Assembly: GCA_963575745.1 (NCBI GenBank)
Contig: CAUYUJ010007480.1
Location: forward strand, 72,001-136,000
Length of the DNA: 64,000 nucleotides
DNA from: Prorocentrum cordatum
Lineage: Eukaryota; Sar; Dinophyceae; Prorocentrales; Prorocentraceae
Direction: 5' to 3'
The position numbers were made by a program, and so were the translations under genes. Of this stretch, positions 11,866 through 23,019 are shown piece after piece. The notes under the pieces were generated by a model, which saw only the letters and a list, made by a program, of their open reading frames with translations, was not told the origin of the DNA and ran no database searches. Position 1 is the first letter of the stretch. Every line of letters starts with the position of its first letter.

Positions 11866-11999
11866 GAAGTCCGCAGGGCATTGCCGCCGCGGCGCGGCTC
11901 TATTCTCGAGGAGGAAGCGACATGGCCCGCTGCTGCTGCGATGTTATTTTGTTTCCTGTAGGTGGCTGGGGTGGTGTTGTGGTGTCTTGGGCCACCTGG

Positions 12000-12058
12000 A
12001 GGAGGATGAGGATGAGGATGAGGATGAGGATGAGGATGAGGAGGAGGAGGAGAAGGAG
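12000..12058. repeat. (GAGGAT)n hexanucleotide repeat
   Basis: About ten units, ending in GGA triplets. The same hexamer recurs at 27,465-27,645. Confidence 0.85.
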
Positions 12059-12114
12059 CACCCTGTCGTTGCCCCTCAGTTTGTACCATAGCTCGGCTCC
12101 CCTCGCCTCGCGGC

Positions 12115-12225
12115 CACTCGGGACGATCCAGGCACCCCGCGCTGCGCCCGCGAGGCGCAGCTGCTGGAGAGCATCCCGAGGCTGGGAAACCGCCGAGCAG
12201 CGATGAAGACGTCCGAAATCACTGA
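12115..12225. repeat. Dispersed repeat D, copy 1
   Basis: Shares an ordered series with 57,580-57,690 and, more weakly, 57,930-58,045: ACGATCC, then GCGAGGCGC, then GGAGAGCATCCC, then GAAGACnTCCGA. I cannot tell whether this is a former exon or an intronic element. Confidence 0.6.
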
Positions 12226-13378
12226 AACACTCCCTCACGTTGCTCCCGATCGGGGCCTCGAGGCCACGACTCCGAGGCGGTGACGTGGATGCGCTCCAGC
12301 GATGGAGAGGAGACGGGAAGACAATGCCAATACCCTGGACCTCTTCCGGGGTGCGTCCTGACCGGAATTTCGAGGCGAGCCCAGCCGTGGCGACGAGAGC
12401 CTCCCAGAGGAGGCCCAAAAAGACCCGAACAAACGAGGGAAGGATCACCGCGCAGGGCGTGGGGAGAGTCGACGCAGGACTGTAACACACACACACACAC
12501 CACATCACGAAGGCAGACAGCGCAACGGTGAAAATAATGTATGCCTGAGCTGATCCTCGTGGGCTTCAACTATACACTACACGTCACCAAAGCAGGCACA
12601 CTGCACCAAGAGAGCGAGGAGGGAGGAGGAGGGGAGGGACCAAAACAGGCAAGCGACCGATCGGAGCAAGCGAAGGGGAGAAACAACAACGAGCGAGGGG
12701 TAGCGGCATCGGTACATCCTGTCCCCTGAGACGAACGAACGAACCACCACAACGGACAGATATCTGTATGTCTGGGCCTGGCAAAGACCGGGTGGGGGAG
12801 GCTATGGCATCCTGGATATGCCAGGCCAGAAAAAACACTGACATGCATGGGGACCGCGAGACACATAACAAGTTACGACGCAGGGGGAAGGAGGTTGTAG
12901 AGGGCCAGGGGGTCTGAAATGGATCCCCGGGAGAATCTGTCAAGAAGGAAGGATCAGAGGAAATCCGTGCAACATCGGTCCCCAGACCCCTCCAGGGGTC
13001 CATCTGGCGAAGTCTTTCACCGCAGATGCGTGTTCGACGGTCCCGGGTTCCGAAAACGGAAACCGAACACAGGCAAACACCGTCTGAACCCAGGACCGCG
13101 AATCTTCCCTCCCCCGTTCTGCTGACCAGAACACTTCTGGGCCACCTCAGACCTCCATACGGCTCCAAGGGGGAGGAGGATCTGGCAGCGCGCACGAGGG
13201 GGTAGGGGGAGGGGGGAAGGCTTCTTAGAAGGAGGCTGCTTGTTAGAAGGCGCCAGCCTTACATTCATAGATGAGGCACGTGCCTTCTAAGAAACAGGGT
13301 GCTTTTAAGAAGCCTTGCATTTTCCCCAATATCCCCCTCTGCGTGTGGCTGAAGGAAGTCGTCCTCTGAGTCTCTCCA
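12226..13378. other. No gene recognised
   Basis: Open frames occur on both strands (for example 13,195-12,584 minus, 203 codons) without recognisable motifs. A short (AC)n lies near 12,485. Purine-rich stretches surround 12,610-12,690 and 13,165-13,230. Confidence 0.5.
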
Positions 13379-13700
13379 ATGCATCGGCGATGCATCGGCA
13401 ACGTCGGCCATGCATCGGCGACGTCGGCGTGGAGAAAATCGGGCTCCACATCGCGCCGCATCGCCGATGCATCGGCGATGCGGGGGGATCCTTGGACCCC
13501 ACCTGCTCCGACCCAATCTGGGAGGCCTAGATCGGCGGCGAGCGAGGGGGGGGAGTGAGCTTGGAAACCCTCGCGCCTTCTGAGAAGTTCTCTGTGTCTT
13601 CGGGGAACGCTTGGACCACTTCTCAGAATGCTGGGGGACTCCCGAGCCTTCTGTTATGTCGGGCGTGTCCCCCGACAGGGGGATTTTCGACGAGCAAAAA
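13379..13700. repeat. Palindrome-rich dispersed module K, copy 1
   Basis: The first half (13,379-13,500) alternates GCATCGGCGATGC with its complement, and has a hairpin GCGTGGAGaaaaTCGGGCTCCACATC. The second half has TCGGCGGCGAGCGAGGGG and then CCTCGCGCCTTCTG. The same order recurs at 24,718-25,010; the second half alone occurs at 23,418-23,575 and its start at 23,820. The right end (GGGGATTTTCGACGAG) matches 22,860-22,890 in inverted orientation. Confidence 0.85.
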
Positions 13701-13781
13701 AACACACTAAACATACCCCCAAAAGGTCAAACAATAGTAAACACATCGTCCCCAGACTATTTTTGGTTTTTTTGACTATTT

Positions 13782-13873
13782 CCCAACCGTCCTGTGGTGT
13801 TGGGTCCTCGTTTTGAAGAGACGTCGCCCCGCGTTCCTTCCTCCTCCTTCCTCCTCCTCCCCTTCCTCCCCCC

Positions 13874-13964
<91 letters not shown>

Positions 13965-14045
13965 TATCATCATTATCATCATTATCATCATCGTCATCGT
14001 CATCACTATGATCATCATCGACATCATCGACGTCATCATCACCAC

Positions 14046-14106
<61 letters not shown>

Positions 14107-14130
14107 GTCATCGTCATCGTCATCACCCAA
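13782..14130. repeat. Lead segment L1 plus (ATC)n
   Basis: The lead CCTGTGGTGTTGGGTCC TCGTTTTGAA, followed by a TCC-rich stretch, then about 240 bp of ATC repeats. Two more copies of the lead precede satellite blocks at 14,991 and 16,707, so lead, microsatellite and satellite form a repeated compound unit. Confidence 0.85.
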
Positions 14131-14134
14131 GTCG

Positions 14135-14735
14135 GCACACCCCTCACACGTTTCGTGGCCCGATAGGGAACTCCACCGAAGGCCCCTGTGGCTGCGTTCG
14201 CATGCGCCCACCGCACCCATTTCGGCGCACCCCAAAAACGTTTTGTGGCCCCACAGGGAGCTCCACCGAAGGCCCCAGTGGCTGCGTTCACATGCGCCCA
14301 CCGCGCCGATTTCGGCACACCCCTCACACGTTTCGTGGCCCCACAGGGAGCTCCACCGAAGGCCCCCGTGGCTGCGTTCGCATGCGCCCACCGCGCCCAG
14401 TTCGGCACACCCCTCACACGTTTCGTGGCCCCACAAGGAGCTCCACCGAAGGCCCCTGTGGCTGCGTTCACATGCGCCCACCGCACCCATTTCGGCACAC
14501 CCCTCACACGTTTCGTGGCCCCATAGGGAGCCTCACCCAAGGCTCCCGTGGCTGCGTTCGCATGCGCCCACCGCACCCACGTCGGCACACCCCTCACACG
14601 TTTCGTGGCCCCATTGGGAGCTCCACCGAAGGCCCCAGTGGTTGCGTTCGCATGCGCCCACCGCACCCATTTCGGCACACGTTCACACGTTTCGTCGCCC
14701 CATAAGGAGTTCCACCGAAGGCCCCAATGGCTGCG
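14135..14735. repeat. Satellite A1, 90-bp unit (about 7 units)
   Basis: Each unit has CACACCCCTCACACGTTTCG, TGGCCCCA, GGGAGCTCCACCGAAGGCC and GCATGCGCCCACCGC. The unit is exactly 90 bp, so frames on both strands stay open across the block. No start or splice context supports translation. Confidence 0.9.
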
Positions 14736-14990
14736 TTCGCACACGTGGGGGCTCGTTGGGGCGTTCGCCTTGCGCATGCGCTATCGGACGGTCGCACGTA
14801 GGTCGGTGGCTCAGATGGACAAGACCATCGCGGATTTTTTTGCAATTGTGTTCAGCACTCGTTGGAGCGTTCGCTTTGCGTTCGCGTGGTTCAGAGGGTC
14901 GCACGTTGGCTGGTGGGGAGGAAGCGCGGGGGTGGGTGGACATTCGTCGAGAGCTTTCGAGTGCGTAGAAGGACAAGACCATCGAGATCT
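14736..14990. repeat. Short internal duplication between satellite blocks
   Basis: Two diverged copies of a stretch beginning CTCGTTGGnGCGTTCGC and continuing GGTCGCACGTnGG and GGACAAGACCATCG lie within 14,750-14,985. They separate satellite A1 from the next lead segment. Confidence 0.65.
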
Positions 14991-15906
14991 TTCCCAACCA
15001 TCCTGTGGTGTTGGGTCCTCGTTTTGAAGAGACGGTGCCCCGCGTCCTCCTCTCCTCTCCTCCTCCTCCCCCCTCCCTCCTCCCCCATCCTGGCTTTTGC
15101 TTTCCGCATGTCTCTGTTTCGGCACACCCTTCACACGCTTCGTGGCCCCGTAGGGAGCTCCACCTAAGGTCCCAGTGGCGGAACTCGCATGGCGCCGCCG
15201 CCCCATTTTGGCACACCCCTCACACGTTTCGTGGCCCCATAAGGAGCTCCACCTAAGGTCCCAGTGGCGGAATTCGCATGGCGCCGCCGCCCCATTTTGG
15301 AACACCCCTCACACGTTTCGTGGCCCGATAGGGAACTCCACCTAAGGTCCCAGTGGCGGAACTCGCATGGCGCCGCCGCCCCATTTTGGCACACCCCTCA
15401 GACGTTTCGTGGCCCCATAGGGAGCTCCACCCCAGGTCCCGGTAGCGGAACTCGCATGGCGCCGCCGCCCCATTTTGGCACACCCCTCACACGTTTCGTG
15501 GCCCCATAGGGAGCTCCACCTAAGGTCCCAGTGGCGGAACTCCCGCCCCATTTTGGCACACCCCTCGCACGTTTTGTGGCCCCATAAGGAGCTCCACCTA
15601 AGGTCCCATAGCGGAACTCGCATGGCGCCGCCGCCCCGTTTTGGCACACCCTCACACGTTTTGTGGCCCCATAGGGAGCTCCACCTAAGGTCCCAGTGGC
15701 GGAACTCCCGCCCCATTTTGGCACACCCCTCACACGTTTTGTGGCCCCATAAGGAGCTCCACCTAAGGTCCCATAGCGGAACTCGCATGGCGCCGCCGCC
15801 CCGTTTTGGCACACCCTCACACGTTTTGTGGCCCCATAGGGAGCTCCACCTAAGGTCCCACTGGCGGAACTCGCATGGCGCCGCCGCCCCATTTTGGCAC
15901 ACGTTG
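14991..15906. repeat. Lead segment L2 plus satellite A2, 89-bp unit
   Basis: The lead (CCATCCTGTGGTGTTGGGTC) is followed by a TCC-rich stretch and then, from 15,118, nine or so units of TTTTGGCACACCCCTCAC, GTTTCGTGGCCCCATA, GAGCTCCACCTAAGGTCCC and GAACTCGCATGGCGCCGCC. Spacing is 89 bp, one less than blocks A1 and A3, so frames shift between units. Some units lack a segment of about 15 bp. Confidence 0.9.
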
Positions 15907-15911
15907 CGGAA

Positions 15912-16012
15912 GCAGCTGGAGCAGTTTGCGGCGCGCACGAAGCGGTGCAGAAGGGAGGCGACGGCCCTCGCCAGGGAGATGGGCTTCACCGAGTTTATCC
16001 GCGAGGCTTGAC
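15912..16012 (+). CDS. Possible 3'-terminal exon fragment
   Basis: Directly after the last satellite A2 unit the plus strand reads QLEQFAARTKRCRREATALA then REMGFTEFIREA and a stop codon (TGA at 16,010-16,012). Composition is helical and charged, unlike the satellite. An AG precedes CAGCTGGAG at about 15,911. No upstream partner exon was found, so this may be the remaining end of a gene broken by satellite growth, or chance. Confidence 0.3.
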
Positions 16013-16070
16013 CTGAGGAGCGGCCCGCCCGAGACTCGCCGTCTCTCGACGGTCTGACTGTTTGGCCTCG

Positions 16071-16330
16071 CGCCGCGGGCGATCCGCGCGCGTTGCTGGG
16101 ACCCTCTCGGGGCGACCAGCGCACGTCGCGGGAATTCCGCGCTGCGCTCTGCCCAGAGCCTCGCTCGCCCCCGTCGTCGCTCTGCCCAGCGGCCACAGTC
16201 TTGCCCCCTATCACCCAGCCAGCTAGCACTCTCTCTGCTCCGCGCAGCGGACGACCCGCGCGCGTCGCCGGGACCCCTTCGGGGCGACCAGCGTGCGTCG
16301 CGGGGACTCAGTGCGGCGCCGCGCCCGCAG
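16071..16330. repeat. Diverged direct repeat, two copies about 170 bp apart
   Basis: A stretch around 16,081-16,140 and another at 16,248-16,310 share CCGCGCGCGT, GGGACCCnnTCGGGGCGACC and AGCGnnCGTCGCGGG. Function unknown. Confidence 0.7.
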
Positions 16331-16520
16331 CCATGGACATCGGCGTGCACGATCCTCGTGAGGGGCGTGCCGACATGGGCGTCGACATTGATGCGCGTAG
16401 ACTGATTCGCACGCAGACACATTCACAATCAGACTTACTCGCGCTCAGGCTCACCCGGCTCAGTCTCGCGCACTCAGAGCGATCGTCTTTGTTCGTATTG
16501 GGGACCCCGCCACGCATTTC

Positions 16521-16562
16521 GGCGCGCCCCCTCACACGGTTCGTGGCCCCATAGGGAGCGCG
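16521..16562. repeat. Solitary satellite A fragment
   Basis: One partial unit (CCCCCTCACACGGTTCGTGG then CCCCATAGGGAGC) outside any array. Confidence 0.75.
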
Positions 16563-16706
16563 AGCGAAGATGAGATCCACAATCGCGGTATTCACAACTG
16601 CATATGGTTGGGTCCTTCGCCAGGCTAATTTTTGGGTTTTTCGTTTTTCGTCGATGATCTCCCTGTAGGGGGACAGGCCCAACTTGAGCCTTCTGAGAAG
16701 GTATTT

Positions 16707-16799
16707 TTTCCCAACCATCCTGTGGTGTTGGGTCCTCGTTTTGAAAAGACAGCGCCCCGCGTTCACTCCTCCTCCCGCTGCCCCCTCCCTCCTGCCATC

Positions 16800-16852
<53 letters not shown>

Positions 16853-17935
16853 GTGGCTGCGCTCCCATGCGCCCACCGCACCCATTTCGGCACACCCCTC
16901 ACACGTTTCGTGGCCCCATAGGGAGCTCCAGCGAAGGCCCCAGTGGCTGCGCTCCCATGCGCCCACCGCACAGATTTCGGCACACCCCTCACACGTTTCG
17001 TGGCCCCATAGGGAGCTCCACCGAAGGCCCCAGTGGCTGCGCTCCCATGCGCCCACCGCACCCATTTCTGCACACCCCTCACACGTTTCGTGGCCCCATA
17101 GGGAGCTCCAGCGAAGGCCCCAGTGGCTGCGCTCCCATGCGCCCACCGCACCCACTTCGGCACACCCCTCACACGTTTCGTGGCCCCATAGGGAGCTCCA
17201 GCGAAGGCCCCAGTGGCTGCGCTCCCATGCGCCCACCGCACCCATTTCGGCACACCCCTCACACGTTTCGTGGCCCCATAGGGAGCTCCAGCGAAGGCCC
17301 CAGTGGCTGCGCTCCCATGCGCCCACCGCACCACTTTCGGCACACCCCTCACACGTTTCGTGGCCCCATCGGGAGCTCCAGCGAAGGCCCCAATGGCTGC
17401 GCTCCCATGCGCCCACCGCGCAGATTTCGGCACACCCCTCACACGCTTCGTGGCCCCATAGGGAGCTCCAGCGAAGGCCCCAGTGGCTGCGCTCCCATGC
17501 GCCCACCGCGCAGATTCCTGCACACCCATCACACGTTTCGTGGCCCCATAGGGAGCTCCAGCGAAGGCCCCAATGGCTGCGCTCCCATGCGCCCACCGCA
17601 CCCACTTCGGCACACCCCTCACACGTTTCGTGGCCCCATAGGGAGCTCCAGCGGAGGCCCCAGTGGCTGCGCTCCCATGCGCCCACCGCACCAATTTCGG
17701 CACGCCCCTCACACGTTTCGTGGCCCCATAGGGAGCTCCAGCGAAGGCTCGAGTGGCTGCGCTCCCATGCGCCCACCGCACCAATTTCGGCACACCCCTC
17801 ATACGCTTCGTGGCCCCATCGGGAGCTCCAGCGAAGGCCCCAGCGGCTGCGCTCCCATGCGCCCGCCGCACAGATTTCGGCACACCCCTCACACGTTTCG
17901 TGGCCACCGCACAGATTTCCGCACACCCCTACAGC
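16707..17935. repeat. Lead segment L3 plus satellite A3, 90-bp unit (about 12 units)
   Basis: The third lead copy, a TCC-rich stretch and a short (ATC)n, then 12 very regular 90-bp units from 16,853. One plus-strand frame gives a 30-residue repeat starting SHAPTAPISAHPSHVSWPHR. It is open only because the unit is a multiple of three; the minus strand is equally open. Confidence 0.92.
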
Positions 17936-18111
17936 ACCATCGAAGAAGATACTCACAATTGCGTTACTCGCAACTGCATCTGGTTGGGTCCTTCGCCAAG
18001 ATAATTATCATTTTGGGGCATTTTTGGTGTATTTCCCCACATGCTTAGTGGGGTTCTGGTTTTCTTCCCTGCCGCGTCGCGCCCGCGTCTCACCTCACAC
18101 CTCCCCTCCTC

Positions 18112-18300
18112 CTCGCAGCACTGCTCAGCACAGTTCAGCTCAGCTCAGCTCAGCACGGCACAGCTTAGCACAGCTCAGCTCAGCTCAGCTCAGCACAGCA
18201 CAGCGCAGCGCAGCACAGCTCACCGCAGCACAGCACAGCACAGCAGAGCACAGCACACAACACAGCACAGCCCAGCTCAGCACAGCGCAGCTCAGCTCAC
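18112..18300. repeat. CAGCT/CAGCA pentanucleotide repeat
   Basis: Irregular pentamers CAGCT, CAGCA and CAGCG over about 190 bp, producing Ser/Ala/Gln frames on one strand and Cys/Val/Leu on the other. Confidence 0.9.
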
Positions 18301-18304
18301 TTCC

Positions 18305-18660
18305 TCGACACCACAGGGAGGGAGCTGTGGGTGAGGGCGCTATCCGTTTCGGGCTGGCGTGGCACTTCCTCGACACCACAAGGGGGGAACTGTGGGTGGT
18401 CACGTTGTCAGTTTCGGGCTCGCAAAGCGTGGGAGGCGTGAGATTCTCGACACCACAAGGGGTGAGCTGTGGGTGGGGGCGCTATCCGTTTCGGGCTGGC
18501 GTGGCACTTCCTCGACACCACAAGGGGGGAACTGTGGGTGGTCACGTTGTCAGTTTCGGGCTCGCAAAGCGTGGGAGGCGTGAGATTCTCGACACCACAA
18601 GGGGTGAGCTGTGGGTTGGGGCGCTATCCGTTTCGGGCTCGCAAAGCGTGGCAGGCGTGG
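18305..18660. repeat. 142-bp tandem repeat (2.5 units)
   Basis: Units share GGGCGCTATCCGTTTCGGG, CTTCCTCGACACCACAAGG and GTGGTCACGTTGTCAGTTTC. Part of the unit (CTCGACACCA) resembles the adjacent satellite B, so this may be its higher-order ancestor. Confidence 0.85.
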
Positions 18661-21600
18661 GGGTGGTCCCTGAGCTCGCCCGCTATCCACGACACTGTCG
18701 CAAAGCCTAGCAGGCGTGGCACTTTCTCGACACCAGAGGGGGTGCGCAGGGGGTGGTCCCTGAGCGCGGCCGCTATCCACGACGCTGCCGCAAAGCCTAG
18801 CAGGCGTGGCACTTTCTCGGCACCGTAGGGGGTGCGCAGGGGGTGGCCCCTGAACTCGCCCGCTATCCACGACACTGTCGCGTCGCAAAGCATAGCAGGC
18901 GTGGCACTCTCTCGACACCAGAGGGGGTGCGCAGGGGGTGGTCCCTGAGCTCTCCCGCTATCCACGACACTGTCGCAAAGCCTAGCAGGCGTGCCAATTT
19001 CACGACACCGTAGGGGGTGCGCAGGGGGTGGTCCCTGAACTCGCCCGCTGTCCACGACACTGTCGCAAAGCCTAACAGGCGTGGCAGTTTCACGACACCG
19101 CAGGGGGTGCGCAGGGGGTGGTCCCTGAGCGCGGCCGCTACCCACGACACTGTCGCAAAGCCTAGCAAGCGTGGCAGCTTCACGACGCCGTAGGGGGTGC
19201 GCAGGGGGTGGTCCCTGAGCTCGCCCGCTATCCACGACGCTGTCGCAAAGCCTAGCAGGCGTGGCAGTTTCACGACACCGTGGGGGGTGCGCAGGGGGTG
19301 GTCCCTGAACTTGCCCGCTATCCACGACACTGTCACACAGCCTAGCAGGCGTGGCAGCTTCACGACACCGTAGGGGGTGCGCAGAGGGTGGCGCGCAGGG
19401 GGTGGTCCCTGAGCGCGGCCGCTACCCACGACACTGGCGCAAAGCATAGCAGGCGTGGCACTCTCTCGACACCAGATGGGGTGCGCAAGGGGTGGTCCCT
19501 GAGCTCGCCCGCTATCCACGGCACTGTCGCAACACCTAGCAGGCGTGGCACTCTCTCGACACCAAAGGGGGTGCGCAGGGGGTGGTCCCTGAGCGCGGCC
19601 GCGATCCACGACACTGTCGCAAAGCATAGCAGGCGTGACACTTTCTCGACACCAGAGGGGGTGCGCAGGGGGTGGTCCCTGAACTCGCAAGCTATCCACG
19701 ACACTGGCGCAAAGCTCAGCAGCCGTTGCACTTTCTCGACACCAGAGGGGGTGCGCAGGGGGTGGTCCCTGAGCTCGCCCGCTACCCACGACACTGTCGC
19801 AAAGCCTGGCAGGCGTGGCAGTTTCACGACACCGTAGGGGGTGCGCAGGGGGTGGTGCCTGAGCTCGCCCGCTATTCACGACACTGTCGCAAAGCATAGC
19901 AGGCGTGGCAGTTTCACGACACCGTGGGGGGTGCGCAGGGGGTGGTCCCTGAGCGCGGCCGCTATCCACGGCACTGTCGCAACGCCTAGCAGGCGTGGCA
20001 GTTTCACGATACCGTAGGGGGTGCGCAGGGGGTGGTGCCTGAGCTCGCCCGCGATCGACGACACTGTCGCAAAGCATAGCAGGCGTGGCAGTTTCACGAC
20101 GCCGTAGGGGGTGCGCAGGTGGTGGTCCCTGAGCTTGCCCGCTATCCACGACACTGTCGCAAAGCCTCGCAGGCGTGGCAGTTTCACGACACCGTAGGGG
20201 GTGCGCAGGGGGTGGTCCCTTCAGCGCGGCCGCTATCCACAACAGTGTCGCAAAGCCTAGCAGGAGTGGCACTTTCTCGACACCAGATGGGGTGCGCAAG
20301 GGGGTGGTCCCTGAGCGCGGCCGCTACCCACGACACTGGCGCGAAACCTAGCAGGCGTGGCACTCTCTCGACACCAGAGGGGGTGCGCAGGGGGTGGTGC
20401 CTGAGCTCGCCCGCTATTCACGACACTGTCGCAAAGCCTAGCAGGCGTGGCACTTTCTCGACATCAGAGGGGGTGCGCAGGGGGTGGTCCCTGAGCGCGG
20501 CCGCTATCCACGACACTGTCGCAAAGCCTGGCAGGCGTGGCACTTTCTCGACACCAAAGGGGGTGCGCAGGGGGTGGTCCCTGAACTCGCCCGCTATCCA
20601 CGACATTGTCGCAAAACCTAGCAGGCGTGGCAGTTTCACGACACCAAAAGAAGTGCGCAGGGGGTGGTCCCTGAGCTCGCCCGCTATCCACGACACTGTC
20701 GCAAAACCTAGCATGCGTGGCAGTTTCACGACACCGTAGGGGGTGCGCAGGGGGTGGTCCCTGAGCTCGCCCGCTATCCACGACACTGTCGCAAAACCTA
20801 GCAAGCGTGCAGTTTCACGACACCGTGGGGGGTGCGCAGGGGGGGTCCCTGGCCCGCTATCCACGACACTGTCGCAAAGCCTAGCAGGCGTGCAGTTTCA
20901 CGACACCGTAGGGGGTGCGCAGGGGGTGGTCCCTGAGCTCGCCCGCTATCCACGACACTGTCGCAAAGCCTCGCAGGCGTGGCAGTTTCACGACACCGCA
21001 GGGGGTGCGCAGGGGGTGGTCCCTGAGCTTGCCCGCTATCCGCGACACTGTCGCAAAGCCTAGCAAGCGTGGCACTTTCTCGACACCAGAGGGGGTGCGC
21101 AGGGGGTGGTCCCTGAGCGCGGCCGCTATCCACGACACGTCGCAAAGCCTAGCAGGCGTGGCACTTTCACGACACCGTAGGGGGTGCGCAGGGGGTGGTC
21201 CCTGAGCTCGCCCGCTATCCACGACGCTGTCGCAAAACCTAGCAGGCGTGGCACTTTCTCGACACCAGAGGGGGTGCGCAGGGGGTGGTCCCTGAGCGCG
21301 GCCGCTACCCACGACACTGTCGCAAAACCTAGCAGGCGTGGCACTTTCACGACACCGTAGGGGGTGCGCAGGGGGTGGTCCCTGAGCGCGGCCGCTACCC
21401 ACGACATTGTCGCAAAGCCTAGCAGGCGTGGCACTTTCTCGACACCAGAGGGGGTGCGCAGGGGGTGGTCCCTGAGCTCGCCCGCTATCCACGACACTGG
21501 CGCAAACCTTGGCACGACACCAGAGGGGGTGCGCAGGGGGTGGTCCCTGAGCTCGCCCGCTATCCACGACACTGTCGCAAAGCCTAGCAGGCGTGACAGT

Positions 21601-22670
21601 TTCACGACACCGTAGGGGGTGCGCAGGGGGTGGTCCCTGAGCTCGCCCGCTATCCACGACACTGTCGCAAAGCCTCGCAGGCGTGGCAGTTTCACGACAC
21701 CGCAGGGGGTGCGCAGGGGGTGGTCCCTGAGCTTGCCCGCTATCCGCGACACTGTCGCAAAACCTAGCAGGCGTGGCACTTTCTCGACACCAGAGGGGGT
21801 GCGCAGGGGGTGGTCCCTGAGCGCGGCCGCTATCCACGACACCGTCGCAAAGCCTAGCAAGCGTGGCACTTTCACGACGCCGTAGGGGGTGCGCAAGGGG
21901 GTGGTCCCTGAGCTCGCCCGCTATCCACGACACTGTCGCAAAACCTAGCAGGCGTGGCACTTTCACGACACCAGACGGGGTGCGCAGGGGGTGGTCCCTG
22001 AGCTTGCCCGCTATCCACGACACTGTCGCAAAACCTAGCAGGCGTGGCACTTTCACGACACCAGAGGGGGTGCGCAGGGGGTGGTCCCTGAGCTCGCCCG
22101 CTCTCCACGACATTGTCGCAAAACCTAGCAGGCGTGGCACTTTCTCGACACCAGAAGGGGGTGCGCAGGGGGTGGTCCCTGAGCTCGCCCGCTATCCACG
22201 ACATTGTCGCAAAGCCTAACAGGCGTGGCAATTTCACGACACCGTGGGGGGTGCGCAGGGGGTGGTCCCTGAGGTCAGCCGCTATCCACGACACTGTCGC
22301 AGGGCCTAGCAGGCGTGGCACTTTCTCGACACCAGAAGGGGTGCGCACGGGGGTGGTCTCTCACCCCGGTCTCTATACGCGCCAATGTCGCAAGGCTTAG
22401 CAGGCGTGGCACTTTCTCGACTCCAGAGGGGGTGCGCAGGGGGTGGTCTCTCACCGGGGTGGTCCCTCACCGCGGCCGCTATGCACGACGGTCGTCCAGG
22501 GCCTAGCAGGCGTGGCACTTTCTCGACACCATAAAGGCTGCGCAGGGGGTGGTCCCTCACCGCGGCCGCCATGCACGACGGTCGTCCAGGGCATAGCAGG
22601 CGTGGCACTTTCTCGACACCATAGAGGGTGCGCAGGGGGTGGTCCCTCACCGTGGCCGCTGGCTGGCTCG
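18661..22670. repeat. Satellite B, 90-bp unit (about 44 units)
   Basis: Each unit reads GTGCGCAGGGGGTGGTCCCT, GAGCTCGCCCGCTATCCACG, ACACTGTCGCAAAGCCTAGC, AGGCGTGGCA and a variable end, either CTTTCTCGACACCAGAGG or GTTTCACGACACCGTAGG. The two end types and two middle types (CTCGCCCGC or CGCGGCCGC) are shuffled along the array, suggesting unequal exchange or conversion. The last few units (after 22,330) diverge. Long frames on both strands are by-products of the 90-bp period. Confidence 0.95.
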
Positions 22671-23019
22671 AATCTGTCCTCGATGGATGATAGAAGGCTA
22701 GGAAGAGGGAGGAGGTTCAAGCAATATGGCGTTGGATGACACAGAGGGGAACATTTGCGACGAGGGCTGAGAACGCAGAATTGTGCATATATGATAAACT
22801 TAAGCAAGCACATAAGATTTAAATTAAGTATGTGGGGTTCCTCGGTAGCGTAATTTTTATTTTTCGTCGAAAATCCCCTTGTAAGGGGACAAGCCCGACT
22901 TCTCGCTTCCCCCTCCCTCGCCGCCGATCTGGAACCCCGAGGCGGGGCCTTTGCGCCGGGCTCGCCCTGGCCGCCGGCGGCCGCTGGCGGCGCCTCCGCG
23001 GGCGCGGGCGCGAGCGCGC
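22671..23019. other. Unique spacer with an inverted copy of module K's end
   Basis: No gene seen. At 22,860-22,890 the sequence TTTTCGTCGAAAATCCCC and GGGGACAAGCCCGAC is the reverse complement of the right end of module K at 13,655-13,700. GC content rises sharply after 22,960. Confidence 0.6.

Larger units (their letters stand above)
7210..11880 (-). mobile_element. Decayed non-LTR retrotransposon (LINE)
   Basis: Reading leftward on the minus strand, remnants occur in the order expected of a LINE second ORF: exonuclease-endonuclease-phosphatase domain (11,865-10,908), spacer (10,805-9,850), reverse transcriptase (9,850-9,050) and a Cys/His-containing C-terminal part (8,880-7,226). The frame changes several times and at least two in-frame stops are present (near 11,650 and 7,785), so the copy is inactive. 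No poly(A) tail or target-site duplication could be fixed, so both ends are approximate. A first ORF was not recognised. Confidence 0.8.

Noticed and set aside
13654-14777. Long minus-strand frames with Ala/Trp repeats
   Set aside because: The 90-bp satellite unit is a multiple of three and is open on both strands; there is no start context or splice support.
15205-15215. CCATTTTGG in satellite A2 as spliced-leader relics
   Set aside because: Only nine bases match, and the flanks belong to the satellite unit.
16632-18710. 692-codon plus-strand frame with a 30-residue repeat
   Set aside because: It spans satellite A3, a pentanucleotide tract and a different tandem repeat, and so merges unrelated repeats.
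18863-22140. Giant repetitive frames over satellite B
   Set aside because: Same 90-bp period effect; frames on both strands are equally long and the units vary without protein-like constraint.
18661-22670. CRISPR-like array
   Set aside because: Units are contiguous 90-bp tandem copies with no unique spacers, in a nuclear genome.
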